Shown piece after piece: positions 6,202 to 12,734 of a DNA stretch of 12,746 nucleotides. Where the stretch lies: NCBI GenBank assembly GCA_964559535.1, contig CAZLIC010000104.1, forward strand, positions 1 to 12,746, given 5' to 3'. The stretch is from CAZLIC01 sp964559535 (GTDB taxonomy: Bacteria > Pseudomonadota > Alphaproteobacteria > Rhodobacterales > Rhodobacteraceae). Numbering within the stretch: the first letter of the stretch is position 1; each line of letters starts with the position of its first letter. The notes beneath the pieces are model-generated. The model made no database searches. It worked only from the letters and a program-made list of their open reading frames with translations, and was not told the DNA's origin. The translations under genes and the position numbers were made by a program.

Positions 6202-8667
6202 ATGGCTTTCAAGCGTCAAGTCGGCCGCCTGCCGATCATCCCTGCCGATGCGCAGGAATTCAACGTCACCTGCCACTACTGCATCGTCGGCTGCGGCTAC
6301 AAGGCCTACACTTGGCCGATGAACCGTCAGGGCGGAACCGCACCCGAACAGAACAAGTTCGGCGTCGATCTGAGCGAACAGCAGATCATGGACACCGAGG
6401 CGTGGTATGCGCCTTCGATGTACAACGTCGTCCGCCAGAACGGGCGCGACGTGCAACTGGTGGTAAAGCCGGACGTGAACTGTTCCGTGAACTCGGGCCT
6501 CGGCTCGATCCGCGGTGCCCGTATGGCCGAGAATCGTCCCAGCCGCGTGACCGGCACCCAGGCACAGCGTCTTTCCGATCCTCTGGTCTGGCGCAATGGT
6601 GTCTGGCAACCGACCTCCTGGGAAGACGCGCTCGACCTCGTGGCCCGCGTGACCGCGCGTGTGGTGACCGAAGGGTCCGAGGATGACCTCGTGGTCTCGA
6701 TGTTCGACCACGGTGGCAGCGCCGGCGGCTACGAGAATACCTGGGGCACCGGCAAGCTCTATTTCGAAAGCATGAAGATCAAGAACTGCCGGATCCATAA
6801 TCGACCCGCCTACAACTCTGAGGTCCATTCGTCGCGCGACATGGGCGTGGACGAGCTGAACTACGCCTACAAGGACTACACGCTGACCGACACGATCTTC
6901 ATGCTCGGCGCGAACTCCATGGAAACGCAGACCAACCTTTATCTGAACCACATGGTTCCTGGTCTGCAGGGTGGAGCAAGGATGGTGGTGGTCGATCCGC
7001 GCCGCACGCTCACCATCGCCTCGTCCGAGCAGTATGCGGGTCCGGAAAACGTTCTGCACCTTGCCATCAAGGAAGGGACTGACCTTGCCCTGTGCAACGC
7101 GATCCTGACCGAGATCGTGGACAGGGGCTGGATCGATGCCGAGTTTATCGCGGCGTCGACCTTCCCCGAGGGCGTCGCGGTGGCCGAGGACGAGGCCCAT
7201 CCGGCAAGCCTCGGCAGTCTAGAGCACGCGATGACAGCCTGCCGTCTGTCGCTGGACGAGGCTTCCGAGATCTGCGGCGTGCCTGCGGCTGACATCGCCA
7301 AGGCCGCCGAATGGATCGCCAAACCGAAGGATGATGGCAGCCGCCGCAAATGTGTGACCTGCTATGAAAAGGGCATCATCTGGGGCAACGACAACTACCG
7401 CACGATCGGTGCCATCGTGAACATTGCGCTGGCCACCGGCAACATCGGCCGCGAAGGCGGCGGCGTCTGCCGTCTGGGCGGGCACCAGGAAGGCTATTAC
7501 CGTCCCGGAGACGCACATGTCGGCCGGCCGGCGGAATACGTCGACCAGTTCCTGATCCGGGGCCTGGGCGGTGTGCACCACATCTGGGCCTGCGACCACT
7601 ACAAGACCACGCTCAACGCCAGTGAATTCAAGCGGGTGCACAAGCGCCGGTCCGACATGGTGAAGGACGCGATCGACGCCGCGGCGGGAGGCACGCGCGA
7701 GCAGGTGGTCGATGCCATCGTCTCGGCGATCAATGCGGGAGGGCTGTTCGTGGTGGATGTGGACATCATCCACAGTCAGATCGGCCAGAACGCCCATGTC
7801 ATCTTGCCGGCCTGCGAAGCCAACGAGATGAACCTGACGTCGATGAACGGCGAACGGCGTCTGCGGCTGTCGGAAAAGTACATGGACCCCTGGGGCAACT
7901 CCAAGCCCGACGCGCTGATCGCAGCGGGAGTCGCTCAGAGTATGGAGCGTGTCCTGCGCGAGATGGGGATGGACGCCTATGCCGACCAGTTCAAAGGCTA
8001 TGACTGGGCGACCGAGGAAGACGCCTTCATGGACGGCTACAACAAGGGCAATCCGGAAGTGACCTATGAGCGCCTGCGCGCCATGGGCAACAACGGGGTG
8101 CAGGAGCCGGTCGTGGGCTTCGAGAACGGCCAACTTGTCGGGACCGAGCGTCTGTATACCGACGGCCGCTTCACCCGGCACGGGCGCGAGGACGGCAAGG
8201 CGCTATTCTGTGCCGCAGGCTGGCGTGGCTGGCAGGCAGCGGGCAAGGCCCGCGAACAGGCGGCGCATCGGTTCTGGATCAACAACGTCCGGGCCAACAT
8301 CTTCTGGCAGAACCAGTTCCTCGACCAGAAGAACGACTTCGTGCAAGACCGCTATCCCCACCCCTTCGTCGAGATGCACCCCGACGATATGGTGGAACTG
8401 GGCCTGAACCCGGGCGATCTGCTGGAGATCATCAACGACAACGGCGTAACTCAGGGCATGGCCTATCCGATGCCGACGCTGAAGCGGAACACCGTAGCGA
8501 TGGTGTTCGGCTCGCCAGCGGGCAGCCAAGGCAACGTGGTGAACCCCGGCGTGAACGAACTGGTGCTGCCGGATTACAAGCACTGCTGGGGCGATATCCG
8601 CAAGATCTCGAACGCAACGGCGCAGACGGCTGGCATCTCGTTCAAGTCGCACGAGGTGGTGCTGTAA
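6202..8667 (+). CDS. aioA: AioA, arsenite oxidase large molybdopterin subunit
   Basis: Catalytic subunit of periplasmic arsenite oxidase (DMSO reductase family), oxidising As(III) to As(V) at a bis-molybdopterin guanine dinucleotide centre. At 821 residues it has the usual family length and looks intact. The N-terminal CHYCIVGC (C24, C27, C31) binds the [3Fe-4S] cluster; S98 in VNSGLGSIRG takes the position of the fourth ligand of related enzymes, which is why the cluster is 3Fe-4S. H199 and E207 in RIHNRPAYNSEVH, and R424 and H428 in CRLGGHQEGY, match the four substrate-pocket residues of the A. faecalis enzyme (H195, E203, R419, H423) with the same spacing. It has no signal peptide and should be exported by Tat with AioB. 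ATG 6202 is preceded by AAGGGGGG. The next gene follows after a hairpin. Confidence 0.97.
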   Translation: MAFKRQVGRLPIIPADAQEFNVTCHYCIVGCGYKAYTWPMNRQGGTAPEQNKFGVDLSEQQIMDTEAWYAPSMYNVVRQNGRDVQLVVKPDVNCSVNSGLGSIRGARMAENRPSRVTGTQAQRLSDPLVWRNGVWQPTSWEDALDLVARVTARVVTEGSEDDLVVSMFDHGGSAGGYENTWGTGKLYFESMKIKNCRIHNRPAYNSEVHSSRDMGVDELNYAYKDYTLTDTIFMLGANSMETQTNLYLNHMVPGLQGGARMVVVDPRRTLTIASSEQYAGPENVLHLAIKEGTDLALCNAILTEIVDRGWIDAEFIAASTFPEGVAVAEDEAHPASLGSLEHAMTACRLSLDEASEICGVPAADIAKAAEWIAKPKDDGSRRKCVTCYEKGIIWGNDNYRTIGAIVNIALATGNIGREGGGVCRLGGHQEGYYRPGDAHVGRPAEYVDQFLIRGLGGVHHIWACDHYKTTLNASEFKRVHKRRSDMVKDAIDAAAGGTREQVVDAIVSAINAGGLFVVDVDIIHSQIGQNAHVILPACEANEMNLTSMNGERRLRLSEKYMDPWGNSKPDALIAAGVAQSMERVLREMGMDAYADQFKGYDWATEEDAFMDGYNKGNPEVTYERLRAMGNNGVQEPVVGFENGQLVGTERLYTDGRFTRHGREDGKALFCAAGWRGWQAAGKAREQAAHRFWINNVRANIFWQNQFLDQKNDFVQDRYPHPFVEMHPDDMVELGLNPGDLLEIINDNGVTQGMAYPMPTLKRNTVAMVFGSPAGSQGNVVNPGVNELVLPDYKHCWGDIRKISNATAQTAGISFKSHEVVL

Positions 8668-8684
8668 GGACACAGACAAGATAC

Positions 8685-8710
8685 CGCCGCCGATCCAAGG
8701 GTCGGCGGCG
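8685..8710 (+). terminator. GC-rich hairpin between aioA and the DUF2478 gene, no U-tract
   Basis: CGCCGCCGA (8685-8693) pairs exactly with TCGGCGGCG (8702-8710). Allowing a T-G wobble and one further C-G pair, the stem reaches 11 bp with a four-base CAAG loop. It begins 17 bases after the aioA stop. No run of T follows (CACTACATTCCG), so it does not look like a standard intrinsic terminator. It may protect the aioBA mRNA 3' end or lower expression of the next gene. The structure is seen; the role is inferred. Confidence 0.55.
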
Positions 8711-8741
8711 CACTACATTCCGTGGCGCAGGGGAGGCAGCC

Positions 8742-9254
8742 GTGAGACTTGCTTACGTGACACTTCAGGGCCGTGGCCGGACAGATGCGCTTATCGCCGA
8801 AGTTGCGGCCTTGTTGATGAATGATGGAATTCGGTTGGCCGGGACCGTGCAGTCAAACCACGAGCGACCGGACAGGCGGAAATGCGATATGGACCTTGCG
8901 GTGCTTCCCGATGGACCAATCGTTCGGATCAGCGAAGATCGGGGTAGTTTGGCGCGGGGCTGCATCCTCGACTCTGGTGCGCTCGAGCAGACCGTCATGG
9001 CGGTCCAGCGCCGCCTTGAAGGCGCGGAATTGCTCATCGTAAACAAGTTTGGGAAGCGGGAAGCTGAGGGCAAGGGCCTCGTACCCGTCATCGCAGAAGC
9101 TTTGCATCGTGGGTTGCCGGTGCTGATCGGCGTAAACGGGTTGAATCTTGCGGCTTTCCTGACGTTTGCAGGCGAGGATGTGTGCGCGCTGCCGACCAAT
9201 GCGCCGTCAGTCGCCAAATGGTGCAAATCAATGATCCGCACAGAGGCTGCCTGA
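8742..9254 (+). CDS. DUF2478-type protein, putative molybdenum-related accessory factor
   Basis: A 170-residue soluble protein, start GTG 8742 with GGGGAGG six bases upstream. I recognise the DUF2478 pattern: an N-terminal strand and glycine-rich loop (YVTLQGRGRTDALI), RLAGTVQSN, SLARGCILDSGALEQ, then LLIVNKFGKREAEGKGL and a strand LPVLIGVN. The family resembles THEP1-like P-loop NTPases but, as here, lacks a clear GKS/T Walker A at the N-terminus. Members are often found beside molybdenum transport or molybdoenzyme genes, and this one lies 74 bases after aioA on the same strand, which suggests a part in molybdenum cofactor supply or AioA maturation. Biochemical function is unknown. A GC-rich hairpin separates it from aioA, so its expression may be lower than that of aioBA. 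Confidence 0.75.
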   Translation: MRLAYVTLQGRGRTDALIAEVAALLMNDGIRLAGTVQSNHERPDRRKCDMDLAVLPDGPIVRISEDRGSLARGCILDSGALEQTVMAVQRRLEGAELLIVNKFGKREAEGKGLVPVIAEALHRGLPVLIGVNGLNLAAFLTFAGEDVCALPTNAPSVAKWCKSMIRTEAA

Positions 9255-9362
9255 TCGCCGCTCAGCACCAGCACTCCCGACCCCTTGCTCCTAATTGAAC
9301 AACAGGGAACGCTGGGCTTCGGCTTCAAGGCTGGCTAATAGCCGGGTGCAGCGATGCGCCCC

Positions 9363-9683
9363 TCAATCGATCGCCAACTCGCTGGCCGTCTTTCCTGCTT
9401 CCAACGCCTCCACGAACCACTGCGGTTTGCGCCCTCGGCCCGACCAGGTGAGTGCCGGATTCTCTGGGTGCCGGTATTTCGCCGCTGCAGGCGCACGGGA
9501 AGGTTTCGTCTCGGTGCCGACAAGTTCCGCCAGGGAGTAGCCCAGATCCCGGGCGAGAGCTTCCACCTTGGCGCGGGCTTCCGCCTTCTGCCGATCCTCA
9601 TAGGTGGAAATCGCCTTGGCGATGTCCTTCTGCATTTTCTTCAGCTCGCCGAGCGACACTGCCTCGAGATCGTAATCAGCCAT
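9363..9683 (-). CDS. H-NS-family nucleoid protein, HvrA/Spb type
   Basis: Small histone-like DNA-binding regulator of the H-NS family, of the kind that includes Rhodobacter HvrA and Spb. The 106-residue product has an N-terminal charged helical oligomerisation segment (LGELKKMQKDIAKAISTYED, about 11-30, continuing to about 45) and a C-terminal DNA-binding block with KYRHPENPALTWSGRGRKPQ; GRGRKP at 82-87 is the minor-groove core motif of the family. ATG 9683 (MADYDLEAV) is chosen because the longer frame from 9773 adds 30 residues unlike the family; the ribosome site before it is weak. It is convergent with the DUF2478 gene and divergent from ssb. H-NS proteins on accessory replicons commonly silence acquired AT-rich genes or lessen their burden; a specific role in arsenic genes is not shown. 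Confidence 0.88.
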   Translation of the reverse strand: MADYDLEAVSLGELKKMQKDIAKAISTYEDRQKAEARAKVEALARDLGYSLAELVGTETKPSRAPAAAKYRHPENPALTWSGRGRKPQWFVEALEAGKTASELAID

Positions 9684-10110
9684 TTGTGCGGTCCGTGTCC
9701 TGAATGTCCCGGTATCGATAGCCCGTCGCGGCAAGGCGCCGCAACTCCCGGAAGGCAGGGGCAGGGGTGGCAAAGGCTGGTGATCGCAGTTTTCGTCGCA
9801 AGGGAGGTGCTGAACTGGGGGTCAATCAGTCCCGGTTGGCAGGGTGACAGGTTCTGGCATGGGCTCCCCGCGCATCTCTGTCTCCTGGGCCATCCCTTCG
9901 ACTGACAATCCCCTAATCCCGTTCGGTTGCCTGCATGCAACCCCGCGTCAGACCGGGCCGAGTTGCCCCTTTGGGGCTGCCCGCTCCACCCCGGTCCTCT
10001 GGGGGTTTCCGGCGTCCGTTCCGTCCACCGTGCACGCGTCACCCGACGGGCTTTTTCCGGGTCTTGTCGAAGGGACGGTCCCGAAGACAGGACACAGAAG
10101 GAAGCTTACC
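9684..10110. other. Intergenic region between the hns-like gene and ssb
   Basis: This 427-base stretch has no open frame that looks like a protein; the long frame entering ssb from 9844 has no recognisable N-terminal similarity. It must hold the divergent promoters of the hns-like gene and ssb. Short symmetric elements are visible: GGTTGC/GCAACC at 9925-9942, a GCCCC/GGGGC hairpin at 9965-9977, and the 11-base palindrome GGGACGGTCCC at 10072-10082, 28 bases before the ssb ATG. I could not assign -35/-10 boxes with confidence. Confidence 0.5.
9925..9942. repeat. Inverted repeat GGTTGC-N6-GCAACC with TGCATGCA core
   Basis: GGTTGC (9925-9930) and GCAACC (9937-9942) are exact inverted repeats around CTGCAT, and the centre also contains the 8-base palindrome TGCATGCA (9932-9939). 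It lies 168 bases before ssb and 241 bases from the hns-like start. The symmetry suits a dimeric regulator site, but a short dyad like this can also occur by chance; no ligand is known. Confidence 0.4.
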
Positions 10111-10515
10111 ATGCAGAACATCGTCATCCTCGCCGGCAACATCGGTCAGACCCCCGAAGTCCGCACCACCCAGGGCGGCACCAAGATCACCAACTTCAGC
10201 CTCGCCACCTCCCGCCCCCGCCTCTCGGAAGGTCGCGTCCTGCGCGACGAGAACGGCTACCGGGTCATGGACACGGAATGGCACCGCATCACCTGCTTCA
10301 ACGGTCTCGGCAAGACCGTCGCAGAGCACTGCGAAAAAGGCATGAAGGTCCTCGTCCACGGCCGCATCCACTACACCAAGTGGACCGACGCAACCGGCAT
10401 CGACCGCTACGGCTGCGAGATCATCGCCGAGAAGGTCGACTTCCTGAGCCGTCCGAAGTCGGCCGAGAACGAAAACCCCGAGCTGGTCGACCGCGACGAC
10501 GAGATCCCGTTCTGA
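10111..10515 (+). CDS. ssb: Single-stranded DNA-binding protein, short accessory form
   Basis: SSB coats single-stranded DNA during replication, repair and conjugative transfer and recruits partners through its acidic C-terminus. The 134-residue product has an OB-fold with typical blocks: MQNIVILAGNIGQTPEVRTT, ITNFSLATSRP, TEWHRITCFNGLGKTVAEHC and KVLVHGRIHYTKWTD. The linker is very short, but the partner-binding tip is kept as DRDDEIPF. Chromosomal alphaproteobacterial SSBs are usually longer, with a glycine/glutamine-rich linker, so this looks like a plasmid-borne form. ATG 10111 has AAGGAAG eight bases upstream; in-frame codons before it do not resemble SSB. The last codons (GAG ATC CCG TTC T) form the left arm of a perfect hairpin whose loop contains the rest of the stop codon, so translation termination and RNA structure overlap. 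Confidence 0.93.
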   Translation: MQNIVILAGNIGQTPEVRTTQGGTKITNFSLATSRPRLSEGRVLRDENGYRVMDTEWHRITCFNGLGKTVAEHCEKGMKVLVHGRIHYTKWTDATGIDRYGCEIIAEKVDFLSRPKSAENENPELVDRDDEIPF

Positions 10516-10530
10516 AAAGAACGGGATCTC
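10501..10530 (+). terminator. Hairpin 1: perfect 13-bp stem with GAAA loop spanning the ssb stop codon
   Basis: GAGATCCCGTTCT (10501-10513) and AGAACGGGATCTC (10518-10530) pair without mismatch around GAAA. The left arm encodes the SSB acidic tip and includes the T of the TGA stop; the loop holds the G and A. It is followed by four C residues rather than U, so it is not a standard intrinsic terminator by itself. With hairpin 2 it could act in termination, 3'-end protection or regulation of ssb. The structure is directly visible; the function is inferred. Confidence 0.7.
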
Positions 10531-10534
10531 CCCC

Positions 10535-10566
10535 ACAGACCCGGCGGGGAAACCCGCCGGGTCTGT
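10535..10566. terminator. Hairpin 2: perfect 14-bp stem with GAAA loop between convergent genes
   Basis: ACAGACCCGGCGGG (10535-10548) pairs exactly with CCCGCCGGGTCTGT (10553-10566) around GAAA. It starts four bases after hairpin 1 and ends six bases before the stop of the convergent minus-strand gene. After it come TTAAACTTC on the plus strand, a weak U-run at best. Position between convergent genes and stem strength make a bidirectional terminator the simplest reading. Confidence 0.72.
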
Positions 10567-10572
10567 TAAACT

Positions 10573-11169
10573 TCAGACTTGCGTCTTCATCGCCGCCAGC
10601 TTCTTGTCGATCCTACCGATGTGGTGGTCCCAGTCATCTGCCCAGCCCTCGGCTTTTGCTTGCTTGCAGAGCGCCCTCGCCAAGGTCCAGTTGCCGCGCT
10701 TCTCTTCGATGATGCGAAGCTGCCGGTAGCCCGCGTGGGCCGGGATGAAGCCCCAGTTCTTGTCCTCGCGGAAGAACCGGGCGACATTAGCCCCGAGGCC
10801 GATCTGGCGCTGGAAACTCTTCACGGCCTCGTCCAAGGCGAATGGATCGTGATCCCGCCACCGGTAATAGAACCCACCCCTGACCGCAAAGTAGAAGTGC
10901 AGGTCAAGAACCGGGACGTTCTCGTTTACCAGCGTGTCCGCCCGATCCAGCAGCTTGTACCCCAGATGGCGCAGGTGCTCCTTCTTCAGGTATTCCGCCA
11001 GCGTGCCGAGCCTGTTGGGGTTGGTCGACCGCGCAAGGCTTTCCGCCGTGCCTCCACCGATTGGCGCGAAGACCCCTTCGATGGTCGCGCGTTCCTCCTG
11101 CGTGAAGGCGTCCGTCCACCAGTCACCGCTCGGTTTCGGTTCGGTTTTCCGACGGAAAAACGGCAGCAT
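10573..11169 (-). CDS. Hypothetical protein, helical, unknown function
   Basis: I do not recognise this family. From ATG 11169, with GGAA seven bases upstream, the product has 198 residues: a basic N-terminus (MLPFFRRKTEPKP), a segment WWTDAFTQEERATIEGVF, a charged helical stretch TLAEYLKKEHLRHLGYKLLD, an aromatic-rich part LHFYFAVRGGFYYRWRD, and paired helices near the end (YRQLRIIEEKRGNWTLARAL, KQAKAEGWADDWDHHI) that recall tetratricopeptide-like packing. No signal peptide or membrane segment is seen. The frame stays open upstream to 11652, but that part lies opposite the divergent HEPN-like gene and is probably its shadow; ATGs at 11202 and 11214 are less likely starts. It is convergent with ssb, and 39 bases separate its start from the divergent neighbour, suggesting a paired unit. 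Confidence 0.7.
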   Translation of the reverse strand: MLPFFRRKTEPKPSGDWWTDAFTQEERATIEGVFAPIGGGTAESLARSTNPNRLGTLAEYLKKEHLRHLGYKLLDRADTLVNENVPVLDLHFYFAVRGGFYYRWRDHDPFALDEAVKSFQRQIGLGANVARFFREDKNWGFIPAHAGYRQLRIIEEKRGNWTLARALCKQAKAEGWADDWDHHIGRIDKKLAAMKTQV

Positions 11170-11208
11170 CCTGTTTCCATTTCCCACCACCGTGGGTAGC
11201 ATCGCATC

Positions 11209-12114
11209 ATGCATATACCTGACGACATCACACCCATCCTGCGTGAGATCGACCAGTCGCTCAAGGAAAAGGCAATACCGCCACACTCGCGCCCAATCAT
11301 GGCGGTGATCGAGTTCGGAAACAGGTTCCGCATCAGTCTTCCGATTGCGAAGCTCCCGCCCGGTGCACCTGCAGAACTGGTCGCCACCAGCGCATACACC
11401 GACCGCATCCACCGCTGGTACGAAGAGGTCTACGGCGACCTGATCAAGACCGATTTCTCTGAGAAGGCCAAGGTCGCGGTCCTCGCGAATGGGGACCTCT
11501 GGGAGATGCGAATTCCGTTGATCTACGGGATGGCGGTTATTGGGGTGAAGCGCGAGTTGCCGAAGGAGACTGGCAACAGGATTGGGACGAAGGTTCTGGA
11601 CATCAATGCTTGCGCCTCCCTTACCAGCATCACCGAGGCCCGCCTTCAGCATTTCTCGGATGATGACCTGAACGAGGTCTATGGGCTTTTCGTGGTGGGC
11701 CTCGACGTTCGCAAGGCATTCGACCGTTTCCGCAAGGCTGACCCTATGTTCGCTGCCGCCGAGGATGACTGGGCTGCCGCCGTTGCGAACATGACCAGTC
11801 AGTCACCGAACTGGGGACACGCGAGATGGGCATCTCTTCAGATGACCGAGAAGTTCATGAAGGGCCTGATCACGCTGGTCGGGGACGTCCCGGTCAAACG
11901 GGTTCACGACCTGATGGAGTTGCACGACGCACTTGCCTTCTCTGCCCCCGGCATGAACCTCAAGCACCTCCTTGCGGACATCCAATGCGGCGCTGGTGTC
12001 CGCTATAACGACCCGAAGACGCCATCCACGCGCCAGCAGGCCTACGCCGCGCACAAGGCCAGCGTGCTCGTCGTACGTGTCTTGGGCGACGTCCAGTACA
12101 GCCAAAACCGATAA
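11209..12114 (+). CDS. HEPN-like C-terminal domain protein, unknown function
   Basis: A 301-residue soluble protein. The N-terminal half (about 1-160) has strand-rich segments such as RPIMAVIEFGNRFRISLPIA and KAKVAVLANGDLWEMRIPLI that I cannot assign. The C-terminal part (about 165-292) resembles HEPN domains: a helix with AEDDWAAAVANM, then HARWASLQMTEKFMKGLITL, and VKRVHDLMELHDAL, matching the family's usual Q/EK...K and HDL pattern. The RNase motif R-x(4-6)-H is not clearly present: R231 and H239 are seven residues apart, so the domain may be a non-catalytic binding type. HEPN proteins occur in toxin-antitoxin and phage-defence loci, which with the divergent unknown gene and the accessory context is suggestive only. 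The ribosome site before ATG 11209 is weak (GGTAG). Confidence 0.72.
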   Translation: MHIPDDITPILREIDQSLKEKAIPPHSRPIMAVIEFGNRFRISLPIAKLPPGAPAELVATSAYTDRIHRWYEEVYGDLIKTDFSEKAKVAVLANGDLWEMRIPLIYGMAVIGVKRELPKETGNRIGTKVLDINACASLTSITEARLQHFSDDDLNEVYGLFVVGLDVRKAFDRFRKADPMFAAAEDDWAAAVANMTSQSPNWGHARWASLQMTEKFMKGLITLVGDVPVKRVHDLMELHDALAFSAPGMNLKHLLADIQCGAGVRYNDPKTPSTRQQAYAAHKASVLVVRVLGDVQYSQNR

Positions 12115-12180
12115 CCCCCCGCAGGCCTCGGACACTGCCGCTTTGCTCTAATTCGCCATTGTGAACCCAAGAGTTAGAGG

Positions 12181-12244
12181 AGTGCCGGTTTTCCGGTGAC
12201 GGGTTGAGGGCTGGGAGAGTGGCTCCCGGCGCCTGTCACGGGAG
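12181..12244 (+). promoter_or_regulatory. Structured 5' leader of the DUF932 gene
   Basis: Three nested or adjacent pairings precede the gene. A small CCGG-TTTT-CCGG hairpin lies at 12185-12196. GTGAC (12196-12200) can pair with GTCAC (12235-12239) to close a larger element. Inside it CTGGGAG (12211-12217) and CTCCCGG (12223-12229) form a 7-bp stem with one G-U pair and an AGTGG loop, extendable by GGG against CGCC with one bulge. The ribosome binding site GGGAG (12240-12244) abuts the closing stem, eight bases before the ATG at 12252. Such a layout could control translation; the small hairpin and the outer stem share base 12196, so they may compete. Confidence 0.5.
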
Positions 12245-12251
12245 ATAGCCG

Positions 12252-12734
12252 ATGGGTGTTGTGGAAGTTCTGGATCCGGTCGCACCGGCGCGGGCCGGTG
12301 GCTGGAAAGTGGACGTCAGCCGGGGCGAGCGGAACGGGCGGGTATCGTCTGAATGGTTCAACCGGCCGGATGATGAGCGGTATCTGTCGCTCGACGATCT
12401 CTGGGCCAGTGTGAAAGGCCGCTCCGAGCGCAGTCGCAGCCGGGTGGTGCAGACGGCTGACATCCGCGTTGAGGTCGCGCGCGACAACCCCGAGCGCTTG
12501 CACCTGATGCTGCCGAAAGCGCTGGAACCGGTCGCGCCGACGCATTGGGCCTTTGGTCAGCTTGCCAGCATCGTGGGGGCGCCTGCGTCCTACCTGCGGC
12601 AGCTGCCCGCGCCGCTGGCGGGGATCAACCTGCAATATGGCCTGGCCAACCATCGCGCCGAGCAGGTGAAGACTTTCGAGACCGAGGATGGTCGTAAGCG
12701 TTGTTGCCCCCCCACCTTCTGCCCGGCTTCCTGA
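12252..12734 (+). pseudogene. DUF932-family plasmid protein, truncated by a probable insertion
   Basis: The first 148 or so residues match DUF932 proteins frequent on alphaproteobacterial plasmids: WKVDVSRGERNGRVSSEWFN, YLSLDDLWASVKGRSERSRS, LHLMLPKALEPVAPTHWAFG, PASYLRQLPAPLAGINLQYG and HRAEQVKTFETEDGR. Family members are roughly twice this length or more and continue after EDGR with a conserved segment like TELRAVTGPDYGRI. Here the frame instead reads KRCCPPTFCPAS and stops at 12734. Similarity is lost at about 12693, so the C-terminal half is missing. Function of DUF932 is unknown; it is associated with plasmid maintenance gene clusters. The ribosome site is GGGAG at 12240. The interruption could be a mobile element or, because it is so near the window end, an assembly junction. 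Confidence 0.75.

Noticed and set aside
6100..7200. 366-residue minus-strand frame opposite aioA
   Set aside because: No recognisable family and it lies fully opposite aioB/aioA; typical antisense frame in GC-rich DNA. The same applies to 7219-8181 minus.
9844..10110. N-terminal extension of ssb by 89 residues
   Set aside because: The added residues do not resemble SSB and a good ribosome site precedes ATG 10111, where the OB-fold begins.
11183..11196. CCCAC-CACC-GTGGG dyad between the divergent unknown genes
   Set aside because: Only 5-bp arms; could be an operator but is too short to claim as a feature.
11170..11652. N-terminal extension of the minus-strand hypothetical gene to 11652
   Set aside because: This part lies opposite the HEPN-like gene, has shadow-like composition, and a better ribosome site precedes ATG 11169.
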